This document shows, one piece after another, positions 15,037 to 24,692 of a stretch of DNA of 38,467 bases (positions are counted from its first letter, which is position 1; every line of letters starts with the position of its first letter). Made by a program: the position numbers and the translations under genes. The stretch is from a virus. The notes beneath the pieces are model-generated. The model did not search any database, was not told the DNA's origin, and worked only from the letters and a program-made list of their open reading frames with translations. The stretch covers positions 1-38,467 of IMG/VR virus record IMGVR_UViG_3300033153_004517, one strand, 5' to 3'.

Positions 15037-15589
15037 AAATAAAACTAACAACTACAGCTAAAACACCAAAAATAAGTGATAAATCGTAATACCAATCTTG
15101 ATATGGATATTCCTCACCAAATAGTCGGAAGATACGAATTCCTGAATAATGCCACATATTGTTAAACATTATCTTATTCATCAATTTTTTATATCCCCAA
15201 TTACCAAAAATCCAAAAAGCTGATGTTAAAAGGAAGCTACCACTTAAACACCAAAAGGGTATAAACAACCCAAGACCTTCTAAAGCTCTCGCACCATGAT
15301 AATCAATTCCTTTGACTATCTCATTTTCGTTATTCACACTCATAAAATTTCTAATTGCATTACTTCCTAACCAAACAAAAGAAAATAAACCTAATATTAA
15401 TACTAATAATTTACTTTCTACACTTGCCATACTTAGTATAAGTATAAAAGCACCAAATAATATATTTAATAAATTCCAATGATGATTTTGTAAACCTAAC
15501 CAACTTTCTTTTTTAGACCATAATAGTCCTTCTCTACTTCCTGTTAAGAAGTACCACACTAATATAAGTGTGTAATAAATCCATTCCAT
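15032..15589 (-). CDS. Multi-pass membrane protein, 185 residues
   Basis: Four or five hydrophobic segments: IYYTLILVWYFLTG (4-17), LLNILFGAFILILSM (40-54), LLVLILGLFSFVWLG (61-75), a segment around GLGLFIPFWCLSGSFLLTSA (105-124), and a C-terminal SLIFGVLAVVVSFIL. Trp-rich, with HGARALEGLG between helices. No family is recognised. Start with AAGGAAAG Shine-Dalgarno. It is placed between virion accessory genes and the small membrane protein, so envelope modification at late times is possible. Confidence 0.7.
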   Translation of the reverse strand: MEWIYYTLILVWYFLTGSREGLLWSKKESWLGLQNHHWNLLNILFGAFILILSMASVESKLLVLILGLFSFVWLGSNAIRNFMSVNNENEIVKGIDYHGARALEGLGLFIPFWCLSGSFLLTSAFWIFGNWGYKKLMNKIMFNNMWHYSGIRIFRLFGEEYPYQDWYYDLSLIFGVLAVVVSFIL

Positions 15590-15604
15590 TTTCTTTCCTT
15601 GTTT

Positions 15605-17053
15605 TTAATATATAGTACTATTTATGATAGTACTATTATGAATTACTGTATTCGTTTTTGCAATTGGTGTTAAATTTATTGTAATATCTTTATCTTCTGT
15701 TACTTCTATGTTTATTGTTTCAGTGGAATATCCATCCTTTGAAACTGTTATACTATGATATTGCCCACCCACCTCTGAATTACTCCAATCTATATAAACT
15801 CCTAAAGTGTATTCTTCTCTTTCTATTAATACGGGATTGTCTCCATGAATATTTAATAATTGTCCATTCTCATCTGTTTTACCAATCCATTTTTCCTTAC
15901 CTTCTGATTGTAAAATAGTTATACTTGCATCTTCAATAGGTTCGTTAGAAAGGTCTTTAACAGTTATAGCGACTTCTCTTCCATCTAAACAAGCACCGCC
16001 CCATATTAGTTTATTAGAAGATAAATTTGTAAAAGTACAATCGTTGAATACTGCGGTTCCATTGTTAGAAATTATCGGACCTCCCCAAACACCTGTTGGG
16101 GTTCCTGTTCTTTCAAAAGTGCATTCTTTATAATAGACATTTGACCCATAATATATATAAGCCATATAATTAGGATTGTCTAAATCTTTGAATAGACAAT
16201 TCTCGAAAGTTAAAAATGGTTGAAATGATTGCTGATTAGTAGTATTAGCGTTTCTTTCTGTTTGTAGTTCTCTACCAATATTATTACCACAATCATATAA
16301 TAAAGGTTGTATTGTGTGGTTCTCAAAAGTACAATCTACAAATTTAGTAGTAGATTGAGTAATATATAATCCATAATTCATATCGTGAATATACCAATTA
16401 TCAAAAATTATATTTCCTTTCAATCCTTGTTGTTGAATAAAAAAAGAACCATAATTAGTGTGTTCGATATTATAAACTTCTACATATTTAATATCTATAA
16501 TTGGTTCGGTAGATATCATATCATAGGAAAAATAAATATTATAACCACCACTATACCAAACATCAGCAAAATCAACATATCTCCAATATTGGTCAGCTCT
16601 TGCTTTGAAATAAAAATTTCTATAATGTTTAAAAATTATATGATTATCGGTTGTTCCATTAAGAGTTAATTTTCCATATATATAAATATAACCTCTTCGA
16701 TAAGTACCAGTATATCCTAAATCAAAAGTAAATCCCTCTTCTACTACACACTCACTACCATCAACAAATTCTAATAAAACGACAGAAGATGACGAAGCAC
16801 TCCAAAACCATCGAATAGTATCAAACTCTTCAAATAAAATTTTACAATCACTACTAATTTCTAATTCTCTATAATCTGTAGCTGTAATGGTATAAATTAT
16901 TGCGTATGGGTCTGTATCATCTATTGTTATAGTTCCTGGTGTATCTAAATTTATTGCTGTTACACACTCTGACCACGGTGCTTGTACCCCATTTGTACTT
17001 TGAATATCAATTTTTATAGCGGTTATAGATACATCACTAGCGTCCATTGCCAT
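15605..17053 (-). CDS. Parallel beta-helix virion protein with carboxypeptidase-regulatory-like domain
   Basis: 482 residues. Residues about 90-350 have the short-strand ladder of a right-handed beta-helix (IYGKLTLNGTTDNHIIFKHY, TTKFVDCTFENHTIQPL, NVYYKECTFERTG, TAVFNDCTFTNLS). Residues 365-460 look like a regulatory-like Ig fold (ITVKDLSNEPIEDASITI, KTDENGQLLN, HSITVSKDGYSTETINI). The C-terminus ends in a short repeat NSTIINSTIY encoded by two 10-bp palindromes. Such proteins are common as tail spikes or fibre-tip parts binding glycans; no catalytic residues can be named. The start overlaps the stop of the 54-residue gene (TAATG). Confidence 0.72.
   Translation of the reverse strand: MAMDASDVSITAIKIDIQSTNGVQAPWSECVTAINLDTPGTITIDDTDPYAIIYTITATDYRELEISSDCKILFEEFDTIRWFWSASSSSVVLLEFVDGSECVVEEGFTFDLGYTGTYRRGYIYIYGKLTLNGTTDNHIIFKHYRNFYFKARADQYWRYVDFADVWYSGGYNIYFSYDMISTEPIIDIKYVEVYNIEHTNYGSFFIQQQGLKGNIIFDNWYIHDMNYGLYITQSTTKFVDCTFENHTIQPLLYDCGNNIGRELQTERNANTTNQQSFQPFLTFENCLFKDLDNPNYMAYIYYGSNVYYKECTFERTGTPTGVWGGPIISNNGTAVFNDCTFTNLSSNKLIWGGACLDGREVAITVKDLSNEPIEDASITILQSEGKEKWIGKTDENGQLLNIHGDNPVLIEREEYTLGVYIDWSNSEVGGQYHSITVSKDGYSTETINIEVTEDKDITINLTPIAKTNTVIHNSTIINSTIY
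15612..15636. repeat. Twin 10-bp palindromes (atagtactat) five bases apart
   Basis: atagtactat at 15612-15621 and 15627-15636, each its own reverse complement, within the last codons of the beta-helix gene. Coding for a repeated Asn-Ser-Thr-Ile explains part of the pattern. Confidence 0.6.
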
Positions 17054-17217
17054 TATTTGTCTCCTTTATTCAATAGATTTTCAATATATTCTATAGTTTC
17101 ATTTATTACTATTATTTGTTCTTCTGCTAAATCAGGACATTGAGATTGAAACATTAAATCATCTGCTCTGTTTCTTAAAAACTCTTTATCCATATTATCA
17201 TATTTACTAAACTTCAT
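17053..17217 (-). CDS. Small acidic hypothetical protein, 54 residues
   Basis: Begins MKFSKYDNMDKEFLRNRADD and ends in a predicted helix (INETIEYIENLLNKGDK); mostly helical. A strong Shine-Dalgarno (AGAGAGGAAATAA before ATG) and a TAATG overlap with the beta-helix gene argue it is real. Similar short helical proteins often precede phage fibre genes as chaperones or joiners, but nothing identifies this one. Confidence 0.65.
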   Translation of the reverse strand: MKFSKYDNMDKEFLRNRADDLMFQSQCPDLAEEQIIVINETIEYIENLLNKGDK

Positions 17218-17242
17218 TTATTTCCTCTCTATTTTTTATTTA

Positions 17243-18010
17243 TTAAAATCCATCTTCTACTAACAGAATATCAAAAGTTGTGTTTATAACCCCCGAACCA
17301 GTACTTGAAATAGCGCTAACTCTAATATCAGTTTTCGCAGGTATTTTCGCAGGTAATTTATGTTCCATATGAACAAAACTTGTACCATCTGAGTGAAGAC
17401 CGAATGTCTTTTTTAATTGAAACACCATACCGTATTGTCTCATAGTTAATCTTCCTGATACTGCATAACCCCTCGAAGTACCTGCTAAAGAATTAGTACC
17501 ATAAAGTAAATATCCTGTATACCCCAAAGGAATAGTGTAAAGTGCCATAAGTGTTTGATTATTGCCTTGTGCCATTTTAGCATAACGAGTTCCACCAATC
17601 AATCCATCTGTAAGTATAACATCACCTGCTAATTCATCATCTTCAACTTCACCATTAACACTTGCGGTTATATTCTTTAATCTAAAAACTCTCCAAAGTG
17701 GGGTTCCTAAAATTGCTAATTCTACCCCAGTTGTACCATTTAAAGCTACATTCTGAATTAACAAAGTACCATCAGATGTTAATCCTTGTACCTCTATAGT
17801 TTGGGTTGTATCCCCTGCATCTGTTGAAAATATGTGTGTAATATCAGCAACACCATCGTCAGGATAAGTATAATCACCACCATTATCCCAAACATCTTGA
17901 TAATCTGTAGTTAAACTATCGTTCTGACCAAACTTACTCATTACTGAATGTCCTGGTATTTCTCCTTTAGCTACTTTTAAACAAAAACTTTCATCTAATA
18001 TATGACTCAT
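17243..18010 (-). CDS. Virion structural protein of the GHS-KFGxN type
   Basis: 255 residues. The opening AKGEIPGHSVMSKFGQNDSL followed by DVWDNGGDYTYPDDGVADIT matches a widespread marine-phage structural protein whose members start with a similar GHS..KFG.N and W..GG.Y.YP pattern. The rest is beta-rich with conserved-looking ...GVELAILGTPLWRVFRLKN and a jelly-roll-like C-terminus. I infer a tail-fibre or head-surface protein. AAGGAG Shine-Dalgarno. It follows the fibre gene in the same late operon. Confidence 0.7.
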   Translation of the reverse strand: MSHILDESFCLKVAKGEIPGHSVMSKFGQNDSLTTDYQDVWDNGGDYTYPDDGVADITHIFSTDAGDTTQTIEVQGLTSDGTLLIQNVALNGTTGVELAILGTPLWRVFRLKNITASVNGEVEDDELAGDVILTDGLIGGTRYAKMAQGNNQTLMALYTIPLGYTGYLLYGTNSLAGTSRGYAVSGRLTMRQYGMVFQLKKTFGLHSDGTSFVHMEHKLPAKIPAKTDIRVSAISSTGSGVINTTFDILLVEDGF

Positions 18011-18026
18011 TATTTACTCCTTAATT

Positions 18027-19904
18027 TTATATAATCCACCAAGAACTACCATCATTAAGTAGTGTTACTGCTTGTTTATATCCTAATAGTATATCACTTG
18101 AACTTCCCTCAATGTCAACACTCGCGCTGATATACGATACATTTGAATTACTATTTATGTTTTTAACTGTTATTTTTCTACCATTTACACCAGTTGGTAG
18201 TGTATAAGTAACATCGTTTGAACTTGCATTTATAAGTACGTTTCTATCTTTTTGATTAGAACCACTATCACCATTTGTATCACTTGTGATAATTCTTGCT
18301 TGTTCTATTATACCTGTATGTATTTCTACTAAATTATTATCAGCATCAATTTTAAATGTAAGCGTATCAAGATTACTTTCAACTCTAAAATCACCGCCAT
18401 CTGCCGTTGTATTACCTTCTTCATTTACAACCAATCCTGAACTCATACTTGATTGAGTTGGAACCGCACTACCACCAGTTTTTACACTATCACTAAATAC
18501 AAAATCAGTGCCATCGTGAGTAAGAGTATTTGAACCTATTGTCAATAATTCGTCTTGTGTTAAAGTAAATCCACTTGCTAAAACACTCCAATCACCCATA
18601 TCTAAATTTGCAGTTGCACCTGAATATGGTACATAACCACTTAAATCTTGGTCGCCTGTATTAGTACCTGAAAGATTAGGAGCAGAAATATCACCGCCTG
18701 TAAATAGGAAATCTCCATTACCACTACCTGTTATATTAAATTCTATATCTTTTGTAGTAAAATTAGCTTTAATTTCTAAATGTGAATTTAACGTTTCCAA
18801 ATACATACTAGGGGAAGATGTATTTGACCATAATACTGTATAAGGTTCATACGATGTACTAACTTCTACATAAAATCCATTATCATTAGATGTGCCATTA
18901 ACCATAAGAAGTTGTGTATCAGAAATATCATCTATTCTAACCATTGGAGTTTTTATACTGTCATTAAATACAAAATCTGTACCGTTATGAGTTATAGTTT
19001 CAGCATCATTCCATCTTATAACTTTATTTGTTTCTAAATCTATATCTTCTTCAAATATAACATCAAAATTAAAAGTTGAATATCTATCTACATATAAATC
19101 ACCAGCAATATGAACTTCTGTGAATACATTATCACCAACATCTGGAGTAATAAAAGTGCCTAATGTTATATTAGAAGCAGTTCCAGATTGTGATATTTTA
19201 AATAAATGGTCATTTATACCAATACCATCAACACCTATAAAAAATTCATCATTTGTATAATCTGTACCAATTCTATAATTGGTTATAGCAGAACTATAAA
19301 ATTCTAAAATAGCATCTTCATTAGGATTTGATATCTTAATATTGTCACTAAAAACGAAATCTGTACCATCATAAATAATATTTGCACTACCCATCTCAAT
19401 CAATTCATTAGTTGAAAGTCGTAATCCTCTAGGTCTTAATTTATTATTAGATTGTAATACTCCACTACTATCTATATAAAAATAATTTCCATCATATCCC
19501 CATATACCATATGTTGACCCAGTTAAAGAATTAGCTCTAATTTGAGTTCCACTATCATAAGTACTATCACTAAATGAACTATCTAATTCCCAGCCATTAG
19601 AATTTATTTGTTTTACTGTAAAATCATCCCCAAAAGACCCACCAGTAAATTCTAAATATGCTTCGCTGATAACTGTAGATGAATTTGACATAACTAATCT
19701 TACCATTGTAAGTGTATTAGCATTTGTATGAGAAGATTCTAACATTGTTAATGATACACCGCCAACTTTATTTAGATTAGAAGATACTAAAAATTTTATA
19801 TGTCCAAATCCACCACTTACATTATTCCAACTTACATCAAACAGTCCTTCTCTATTACCCAAATTAGTATTTGTTGTAGCAAATCTTTTCCAGGTACTAA
19901 ACAT
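18027..19904 (-). CDS. Tail-fibre C-terminal part, in frame with the upstream fibre gene
   Basis: 625 residues from the first ATG, but coding signal clearly begins earlier: the 47 codons between the TGA at 20048 and this ATG are in the same frame and encode a segment (DAEFQLAGGGDFVFTGGD) similar to DIEFNITGSGNGDFLFTGGD inside this part. No Shine-Dalgarno precedes the ATG. It contains at least three HDGTDFVFSDSVKT-like repeats and QDLSGYVPYSGATANLDMG, a fibre motif also present upstream as QDLSGFVPYENAVRDLDMN. The C-terminus has a trimerising-type end (YTLPTGVNGRKITVKNINSN). It is either a broken-off piece of a 2220-residue fibre or expressed by stop-codon readthrough. Confidence 0.75.
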   Translation of the reverse strand: MFSTWKRFATTNTNLGNREGLFDVSWNNVSGGFGHIKFLVSSNLNKVGGVSLTMLESSHTNANTLTMVRLVMSNSSTVISEAYLEFTGGSFGDDFTVKQINSNGWELDSSFSDSTYDSGTQIRANSLTGSTYGIWGYDGNYFYIDSSGVLQSNNKLRPRGLRLSTNELIEMGSANIIYDGTDFVFSDNIKISNPNEDAILEFYSSAITNYRIGTDYTNDEFFIGVDGIGINDHLFKISQSGTASNITLGTFITPDVGDNVFTEVHIAGDLYVDRYSTFNFDVIFEEDIDLETNKVIRWNDAETITHNGTDFVFNDSIKTPMVRIDDISDTQLLMVNGTSNDNGFYVEVSTSYEPYTVLWSNTSSPSMYLETLNSHLEIKANFTTKDIEFNITGSGNGDFLFTGGDISAPNLSGTNTGDQDLSGYVPYSGATANLDMGDWSVLASGFTLTQDELLTIGSNTLTHDGTDFVFSDSVKTGGSAVPTQSSMSSGLVVNEEGNTTADGGDFRVESNLDTLTFKIDADNNLVEIHTGIIEQARIITSDTNGDSGSNQKDRNVLINASSNDVTYTLPTGVNGRKITVKNINSNSNVSYISASVDIEGSSSDILLGYKQAVTLLNDGSSWWII

Positions 19905-20045
19905 TGATGCTACAGTTTCTGTATGTATATCTTCATAATTAGTGCCAATTATATCTCCGCCAGTGAAAACAAAATCTCCACCGCCAGCTAATTGAAATTC
20001 TGCATCACTTGTAGTTTGATTTAATTTTAACGTAAAATCTTTATC

Positions 20046-20048
20046 TCA
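20046..20048 (-). other. In-frame TGA inside the giant fibre gene
   Basis: The codons read GTT GAT TGA GAT AAA GAT and the frame stays open on both sides; 24689 to 18027 is 2221 codons with this single internal stop. Confidence 0.8.
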
Positions 20049-23000
20049 ATCAACACTTGTTGTAGTTCCTAAATATAAATAAGAATATCCCTCATCTGTA
20101 AAAAGTTCTAAGCCTGAATTATATGCGTTAGCACTAAATAATGTTGCATAAGAGTTCCAATTTTGACTATCAATAAAAGATATTCCAGCCCAATAATCAT
20201 TGTATAATTCAATAACTCCATTATATGATAAATGTTTATTGTCATCTACACCAATCATCCAATTAGAATATTGTATATAGTGAGAATAATAATCATAATT
20301 TGTAATATCTTCTGATATAACTGTATAACTATTTGTTAATGTAAATCCTTGACCACTTAACATAGTTATTACTGGTTTAGTCATACCAACATTTATTGAA
20401 AATGCCAATCTCACTTTTTCATTAACTGCATCTAATTCGTTTTTGTTTATACCTATTCTAAAAGTATTTAAGGTTTGTGTGCTATCACTAGAGTTTTCTA
20501 AAACTCTAAAAACATATTCTCCAGTACCACTCACACTTACAGAAAATCTACAATATCCCGATGTATATGAGGCTAAATCTTCATCATCACCCCATCTTAA
20601 TTCAAATTCACCAAATATTTGTTTATCATAATAAGGAGTTTCAGAAATCGCAAATTGATAAAAATTAGGATGTGTTTGGCTCAGAGATGTCCCACTAATA
20701 TCTTGATATTGTTCAATATAAAATTTATTTGCTATTACATCATTACCGTTCATATCTAAATCTCGAACAGCATTTTCATAAGGAACAAATCCGCTTAAAT
20801 CTTGGTTTTGTGAATTTTCCCAAATTGTACCATTATATATAGCCCAATCACCAATCTTAAAATCAATACTGCCACTACCTAAATCTTGTGTGCCATCAAC
20901 ACTTACTTTATAAACATCTCCAGTATTTCCTGTGCCATCTATCAATGTAGGAGTGTTTGTACTAGCATCCCAAATACCTTTATATTCCATTGCTTCAATT
21001 GTTAATTGTGAACTAGGAATTTTACCATCACCATCTAAATATGCAAATTCATAACTATCTGTTACTGTTTGAATCTTTGTATGTTCTGCTTCTGTTAAAT
21101 GGTAATATTCTGATGGTGTTGTTGATTCATCCCCACCTTGTAATCCAGCTAAATTATTATGGTTTGAAGTTCTAGTATAATTATATGTAGTGTCAAAAGC
21201 ACTATCAATTTGTTCTGCTTCTGTGCCATCTATTTTAACTATAATTCTACCAACAAATATAGCATTACTACTTACAAATGGTGCTAATTCTGGCATATTA
21301 CTTTCTTGTGCTTCTGCTAAAGTATAACCACCATTAAGATTAGTTCCACCTGTGAATATTCCTAACTCTGACCTATTTGAAGCTACGCTTCTAAATACCC
21401 AATGAACAGTATATCTGTTCGCTATTAAATCTTTAAAACCTGTTGGCTCAGTCGAATCTGTATATTGAGTATTATTATAAGTTGTTATTGCACTCTTGCT
21501 CCAAGTACCACCTATATTTACCCATTGCCACAAATAATGACTCACATCACTAGAATCGACTTCTTGTAATTCTATTCTCGAATGACCAGCCCAAATATAA
21601 CCACCAGTAAGAGTAACATATCTACCCACACTTTCGTCTAACATTAAAGCATTAATTTCGGGTCTAAATCTTTCAGTTCTCACGTGCATATCACTTAATT
21701 TGTTACCTATAAGTTTAGCACCATAATCCCAATCTATAATTCTAAGTACATCAAATTCATCTTTATAAACAGTGTAAATAGGAATAACATCTAATTGATT
21801 TATTGAACTCGCATCTTGACTTACTAATATTTGAGGTGAACCATCGTTGTATTCAGCATAAATATAATTAGTACCTATCCCCATAGCATCAAAATCAGTT
21901 CCTGTTTTGCCTCCTGATATTCTATAATCTTTAAGAGGTCCAGCACCTTCATCATCTATAGCAAAAACATAAACACCATCTTCGATAGTTAAAGTTCCAT
22001 CTTCATTGTCTGTATATTCGGGTAATTGATAAACTCCAGCACTAGCAAACATAACTGATTTATCTAAAATTCTTATTTCTACATATATGATACCATCTTC
22101 TGCTGATTTATTCACCCATCCAACTCTAATAATATGGTTTGGAGAGTCTGGTTTTATATTAGTTAATCCACCATCAACTAATGGGTCTGCAAATAATTTA
22201 TCGTTATGACTCCACATACTAGTATTGTAATCTCTTAATTTACCTCTTACAGTAACAAATCCATATCCACCAGCTACAATAAGTTGAGTAGTAATTCCGA
22301 GAACAGAAGCACCACCACTTGAAGATACAACAACGGGTTTTATACATTTATTACCCAAAGGGTCAACACTGCTTTTAACATCTGCACCCACAAGAGTTCC
22401 ATTTAAAATATCTTCACTTGTATTATTGAAAACATATATAACTTCTTCTTGACCTATTTGAAGAGTCACATCATCATTTAACTTAAATTCTAAAGTTTTA
22501 TCAGTTGAATTCCAATGTAATCTACCTATTTCGTGGGTAGGTATTGTAGGATTTAAATTAAAATCTAAATAATCTATATTGGAATTAGTACCTGTAAGAA
22601 GCATTAAATCAGGGTCGTTCATATTAATATAAAGACTTCCCGACCATCTATAAACATTTTCATCATCTAGTGTTACATAATATTTTTCTAATTCCCCAAC
22701 TTCTGGCAAATCATCATATGTATCAACTTCAAGTATTTCGTTACCTTCGGAATAAACATATTCCATTATCTTTTCGGCAGTCCATATGTCAGTATTTGAC
22801 GTACCTTCATCATTAACACCATAAGTGAATACAAATCTGCCTGTTACTTCGTCATACGTTAAAAGTTTACCATCAGTATTATGATAATCACCATTTACAT
22901 CAAACAGTTTAGTTAGATAATATTTTTCTAAACTTCCACCAACAGCACCACCACCAAGACCAGAACTACCCATAATTGGTAATTGTTGTATATCGTTAGT

Positions 23001-24689
23001 TTTTATTCTTATTGGTGTTTCCCATTCGCCATCACCTTTCTTAAAGAACAACCAACCATCTTGGTACTTATAATCTGTAATCGCATTTTGTGTTTCTTGT
23101 TTGAATATATCACTATCTTCTATAAACTTCTTTACATCGTCAAGTGTTAAACTATCTTTATCAAGTTTTGTTAAGGACTCTGTAATTTCTTCAATTTTTT
23201 TAGAAATTTTATATTCTGTTTTGATGATAGTTTCGTTTAAGAACTTTTCAACTTTCTCATTTGTAGTTTTAATATCATCTGTTAAGTTTACAACCGATTT
23301 TTTATTGAGTTTTTCTTGTTCTGATAATGCATCGGAAAATTTTACTTTAAACTTTTCTTCTAATAATTGCAACACTAAAATGTTAATTTGTTCAGAATTT
23401 AAAGCTTGTTCATTAGTTAAAGAAATTTTATCAAAAACATTATTAGTTATAGATAATATATTAGATTTTACATCTTCAACTTGTAAATTTTGTTTTTCAA
23501 AATTTTCTTTTAATTCTACCACATATGTGTTAAATTCGTCAGAGTTTAACTTTTCTGATAATTTATTTGCCACTTCTTCTTTATAATCTTTATGTGTTTC
23601 TTCCACACTTTGAATATATTTTAATGTAGATTTAGCAAAACCATCATGTTCATCTTTAAAAGAGTTTAGACTATTAGCAGTTTCTTGTAATAAATTGGAA
23701 ATATCTGTTGTTTTTGTTTCGTATAACTCATTACTTTTGGATATGTTTTCATTTAACTTATCTACATATGTAGTAATAACATCGGATGTTTTTTCTATAT
23801 CCTTATTTGTTTCTATAATTTGTGTAGTTAGGTGTTCTGAAAGTTCTTCCAGCCCACTTTCATATTCTTCTGAAAGTTCTAAATAAACATCTTCAACTTC
23901 TTTATTTGTTTCTTTGATTTTCTCGTTGATGTTGTCTGACAACTTTGTTAATTTGTCGTTATTTGATATTTCCATTAAATTACAAACATTTGTTAATGTG
24001 TTATACTTAGTTTGTAATTCTTCTGAAAGTTCATCATTAAGGTTTATTATCTTCTCGTTGATACTGCTCGAAACTTCTTCGTTCAGTTTGTCTATTTTAC
24101 CATCGAGCTTTCTTTTAACCTTTTCGTTGTAACCTGTAATCTTTTCATGACTTTGTTTTAATCGTGCTAAACTATTATTAACAACATCAATTCGATTAAA
24201 CACATCATAGTTTATCTTATTATATCTTAAACCATCAGAATTTTTAAGTTTTTCTACTTCTTCGTTCAATGAAATTTTTAGTTCAAAGAAATCTTTTCGA
24301 GTTTTTTCTAATTCATCTTCGTAAAAACTTGATTCCCTTATAATTTCTATAACATCATTATTATCTTCTTTTATGTTATCATAGAACTTAGAATCTTTCT
24401 TAATTATTTGTGTTAATCGTTCATTAAGCGATGTTAATTCTGCATCAGAATCTTCGTCATCTGTTGATATTTTAGATAATGTTTCATTTATATCAGATAT
24501 ACAATTAAAGACATCATAGTTTATTCTATTATATCTTAAACTATCTGTTTTCTTTAAATTCTCTACTTCTTCAAATAGAGTAGTTTTAAGCTCGTATAAT
24601 TCTTTTCTTAATGTTGATACTTCTTCTTTAAGAAATTTCTCATTATCATCGTGACGAATCACTTCAACTATATCAGGTTTTTCTGCCAT
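20046..24689 (-). CDS. Giant tail-fibre protein, N-terminal part
   Basis: 1547 residues. Residues 1-560 are a long coiled coil with two related N-terminal copies of the pattern E.LRYN.INYDVFN (LRYNRINYDVFNCI and LRYNKINYDVFNRI). Next comes a Gly-rich hinge (GSSGLGGGAVGG), then beta-rich fibre modules: YDDLPEVGELEKYYV, RLHWNSTDKTLEF, GGDESTTPSEYYHLTEAEHT (a common phage-fibre pattern), and QDLSGFVPYE. Presumably a long fibre attached to virion or neck by its N-terminus, with distal parts binding the host. The gene begins 3 bases after the portal stop, an unusual position for a fibre in T4-like phages. It ends at an in-frame TGA. Confidence 0.85.
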   Translation of the reverse strand: MAEKPDIVEVIRHDDNEKFLKEEVSTLRKELYELKTTLFEEVENLKKTDSLRYNRINYDVFNCISDINETLSKISTDDEDSDAELTSLNERLTQIIKKDSKFYDNIKEDNNDVIEIIRESSFYEDELEKTRKDFFELKISLNEEVEKLKNSDGLRYNKINYDVFNRIDVVNNSLARLKQSHEKITGYNEKVKRKLDGKIDKLNEEVSSSINEKIINLNDELSEELQTKYNTLTNVCNLMEISNNDKLTKLSDNINEKIKETNKEVEDVYLELSEEYESGLEELSEHLTTQIIETNKDIEKTSDVITTYVDKLNENISKSNELYETKTTDISNLLQETANSLNSFKDEHDGFAKSTLKYIQSVEETHKDYKEEVANKLSEKLNSDEFNTYVVELKENFEKQNLQVEDVKSNILSITNNVFDKISLTNEQALNSEQINILVLQLLEEKFKVKFSDALSEQEKLNKKSVVNLTDDIKTTNEKVEKFLNETIIKTEYKISKKIEEITESLTKLDKDSLTLDDVKKFIEDSDIFKQETQNAITDYKYQDGWLFFKKGDGEWETPIRIKTNDIQQLPIMGSSGLGGGAVGGSLEKYYLTKLFDVNGDYHNTDGKLLTYDEVTGRFVFTYGVNDEGTSNTDIWTAEKIMEYVYSEGNEILEVDTYDDLPEVGELEKYYVTLDDENVYRWSGSLYINMNDPDLMLLTGTNSNIDYLDFNLNPTIPTHEIGRLHWNSTDKTLEFKLNDDVTLQIGQEEVIYVFNNTSEDILNGTLVGADVKSSVDPLGNKCIKPVVVSSSGGASVLGITTQLIVAGGYGFVTVRGKLRDYNTSMWSHNDKLFADPLVDGGLTNIKPDSPNHIIRVGWVNKSAEDGIIYVEIRILDKSVMFASAGVYQLPEYTDNEDGTLTIEDGVYVFAIDDEGAGPLKDYRISGGKTGTDFDAMGIGTNYIYAEYNDGSPQILVSQDASSINQLDVIPIYTVYKDEFDVLRIIDWDYGAKLIGNKLSDMHVRTERFRPEINALMLDESVGRYVTLTGGYIWAGHSRIELQEVDSSDVSHYLWQWVNIGGTWSKSAITTYNNTQYTDSTEPTGFKDLIANRYTVHWVFRSVASNRSELGIFTGGTNLNGGYTLAEAQESNMPELAPFVSSNAIFVGRIIVKIDGTEAEQIDSAFDTTYNYTRTSNHNNLAGLQGGDESTTPSEYYHLTEAEHTKIQTVTDSYEFAYLDGDGKIPSSQLTIEAMEYKGIWDASTNTPTLIDGTGNTGDVYKVSVDGTQDLGSGSIDFKIGDWAIYNGTIWENSQNQDLSGFVPYENAVRDLDMNGNDVIANKFYIEQYQDISGTSLSQTHPNFYQFAISETPYYDKQIFGEFELRWGDDEDLASYTSGYCRFSVSVSGTGEYVFRVLENSSDSTQTLNTFRIGINKNELDAVNEKVRLAFSINVGMTKPVITMLSGQGFTLTNSYTVISEDITNYDYYSHYIQYSNWMIGVDDNKHLSYNGVIELYNDYWAGISFIDSQNWNSYATLFSANAYNSGLELFTDEGYSYLYLGTTTSVD

Positions 24690-24692
24690 CTA

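Noticed and set aside
20046-20048. Genome-wide recoding of TGA as an amino acid
   Set aside because: Several genes here end in TGA with tight ATGA overlaps (near 1478, 4417, 5553, 28328 and 36280), and Trp is coded by TGG throughout, so the standard code applies; the fibre TGA is a local matter.
23101-23586. Long open frames on the plus strand, for example opposite the fibre coiled coil, the portal Gly-rich region and the 1235-residue protein
   Set aside because: They are antisense shadows of real genes: low-complexity Ser/Phe/Leu-rich products, no Shine-Dalgarno and no promoter. All supported genes are on the minus strand.
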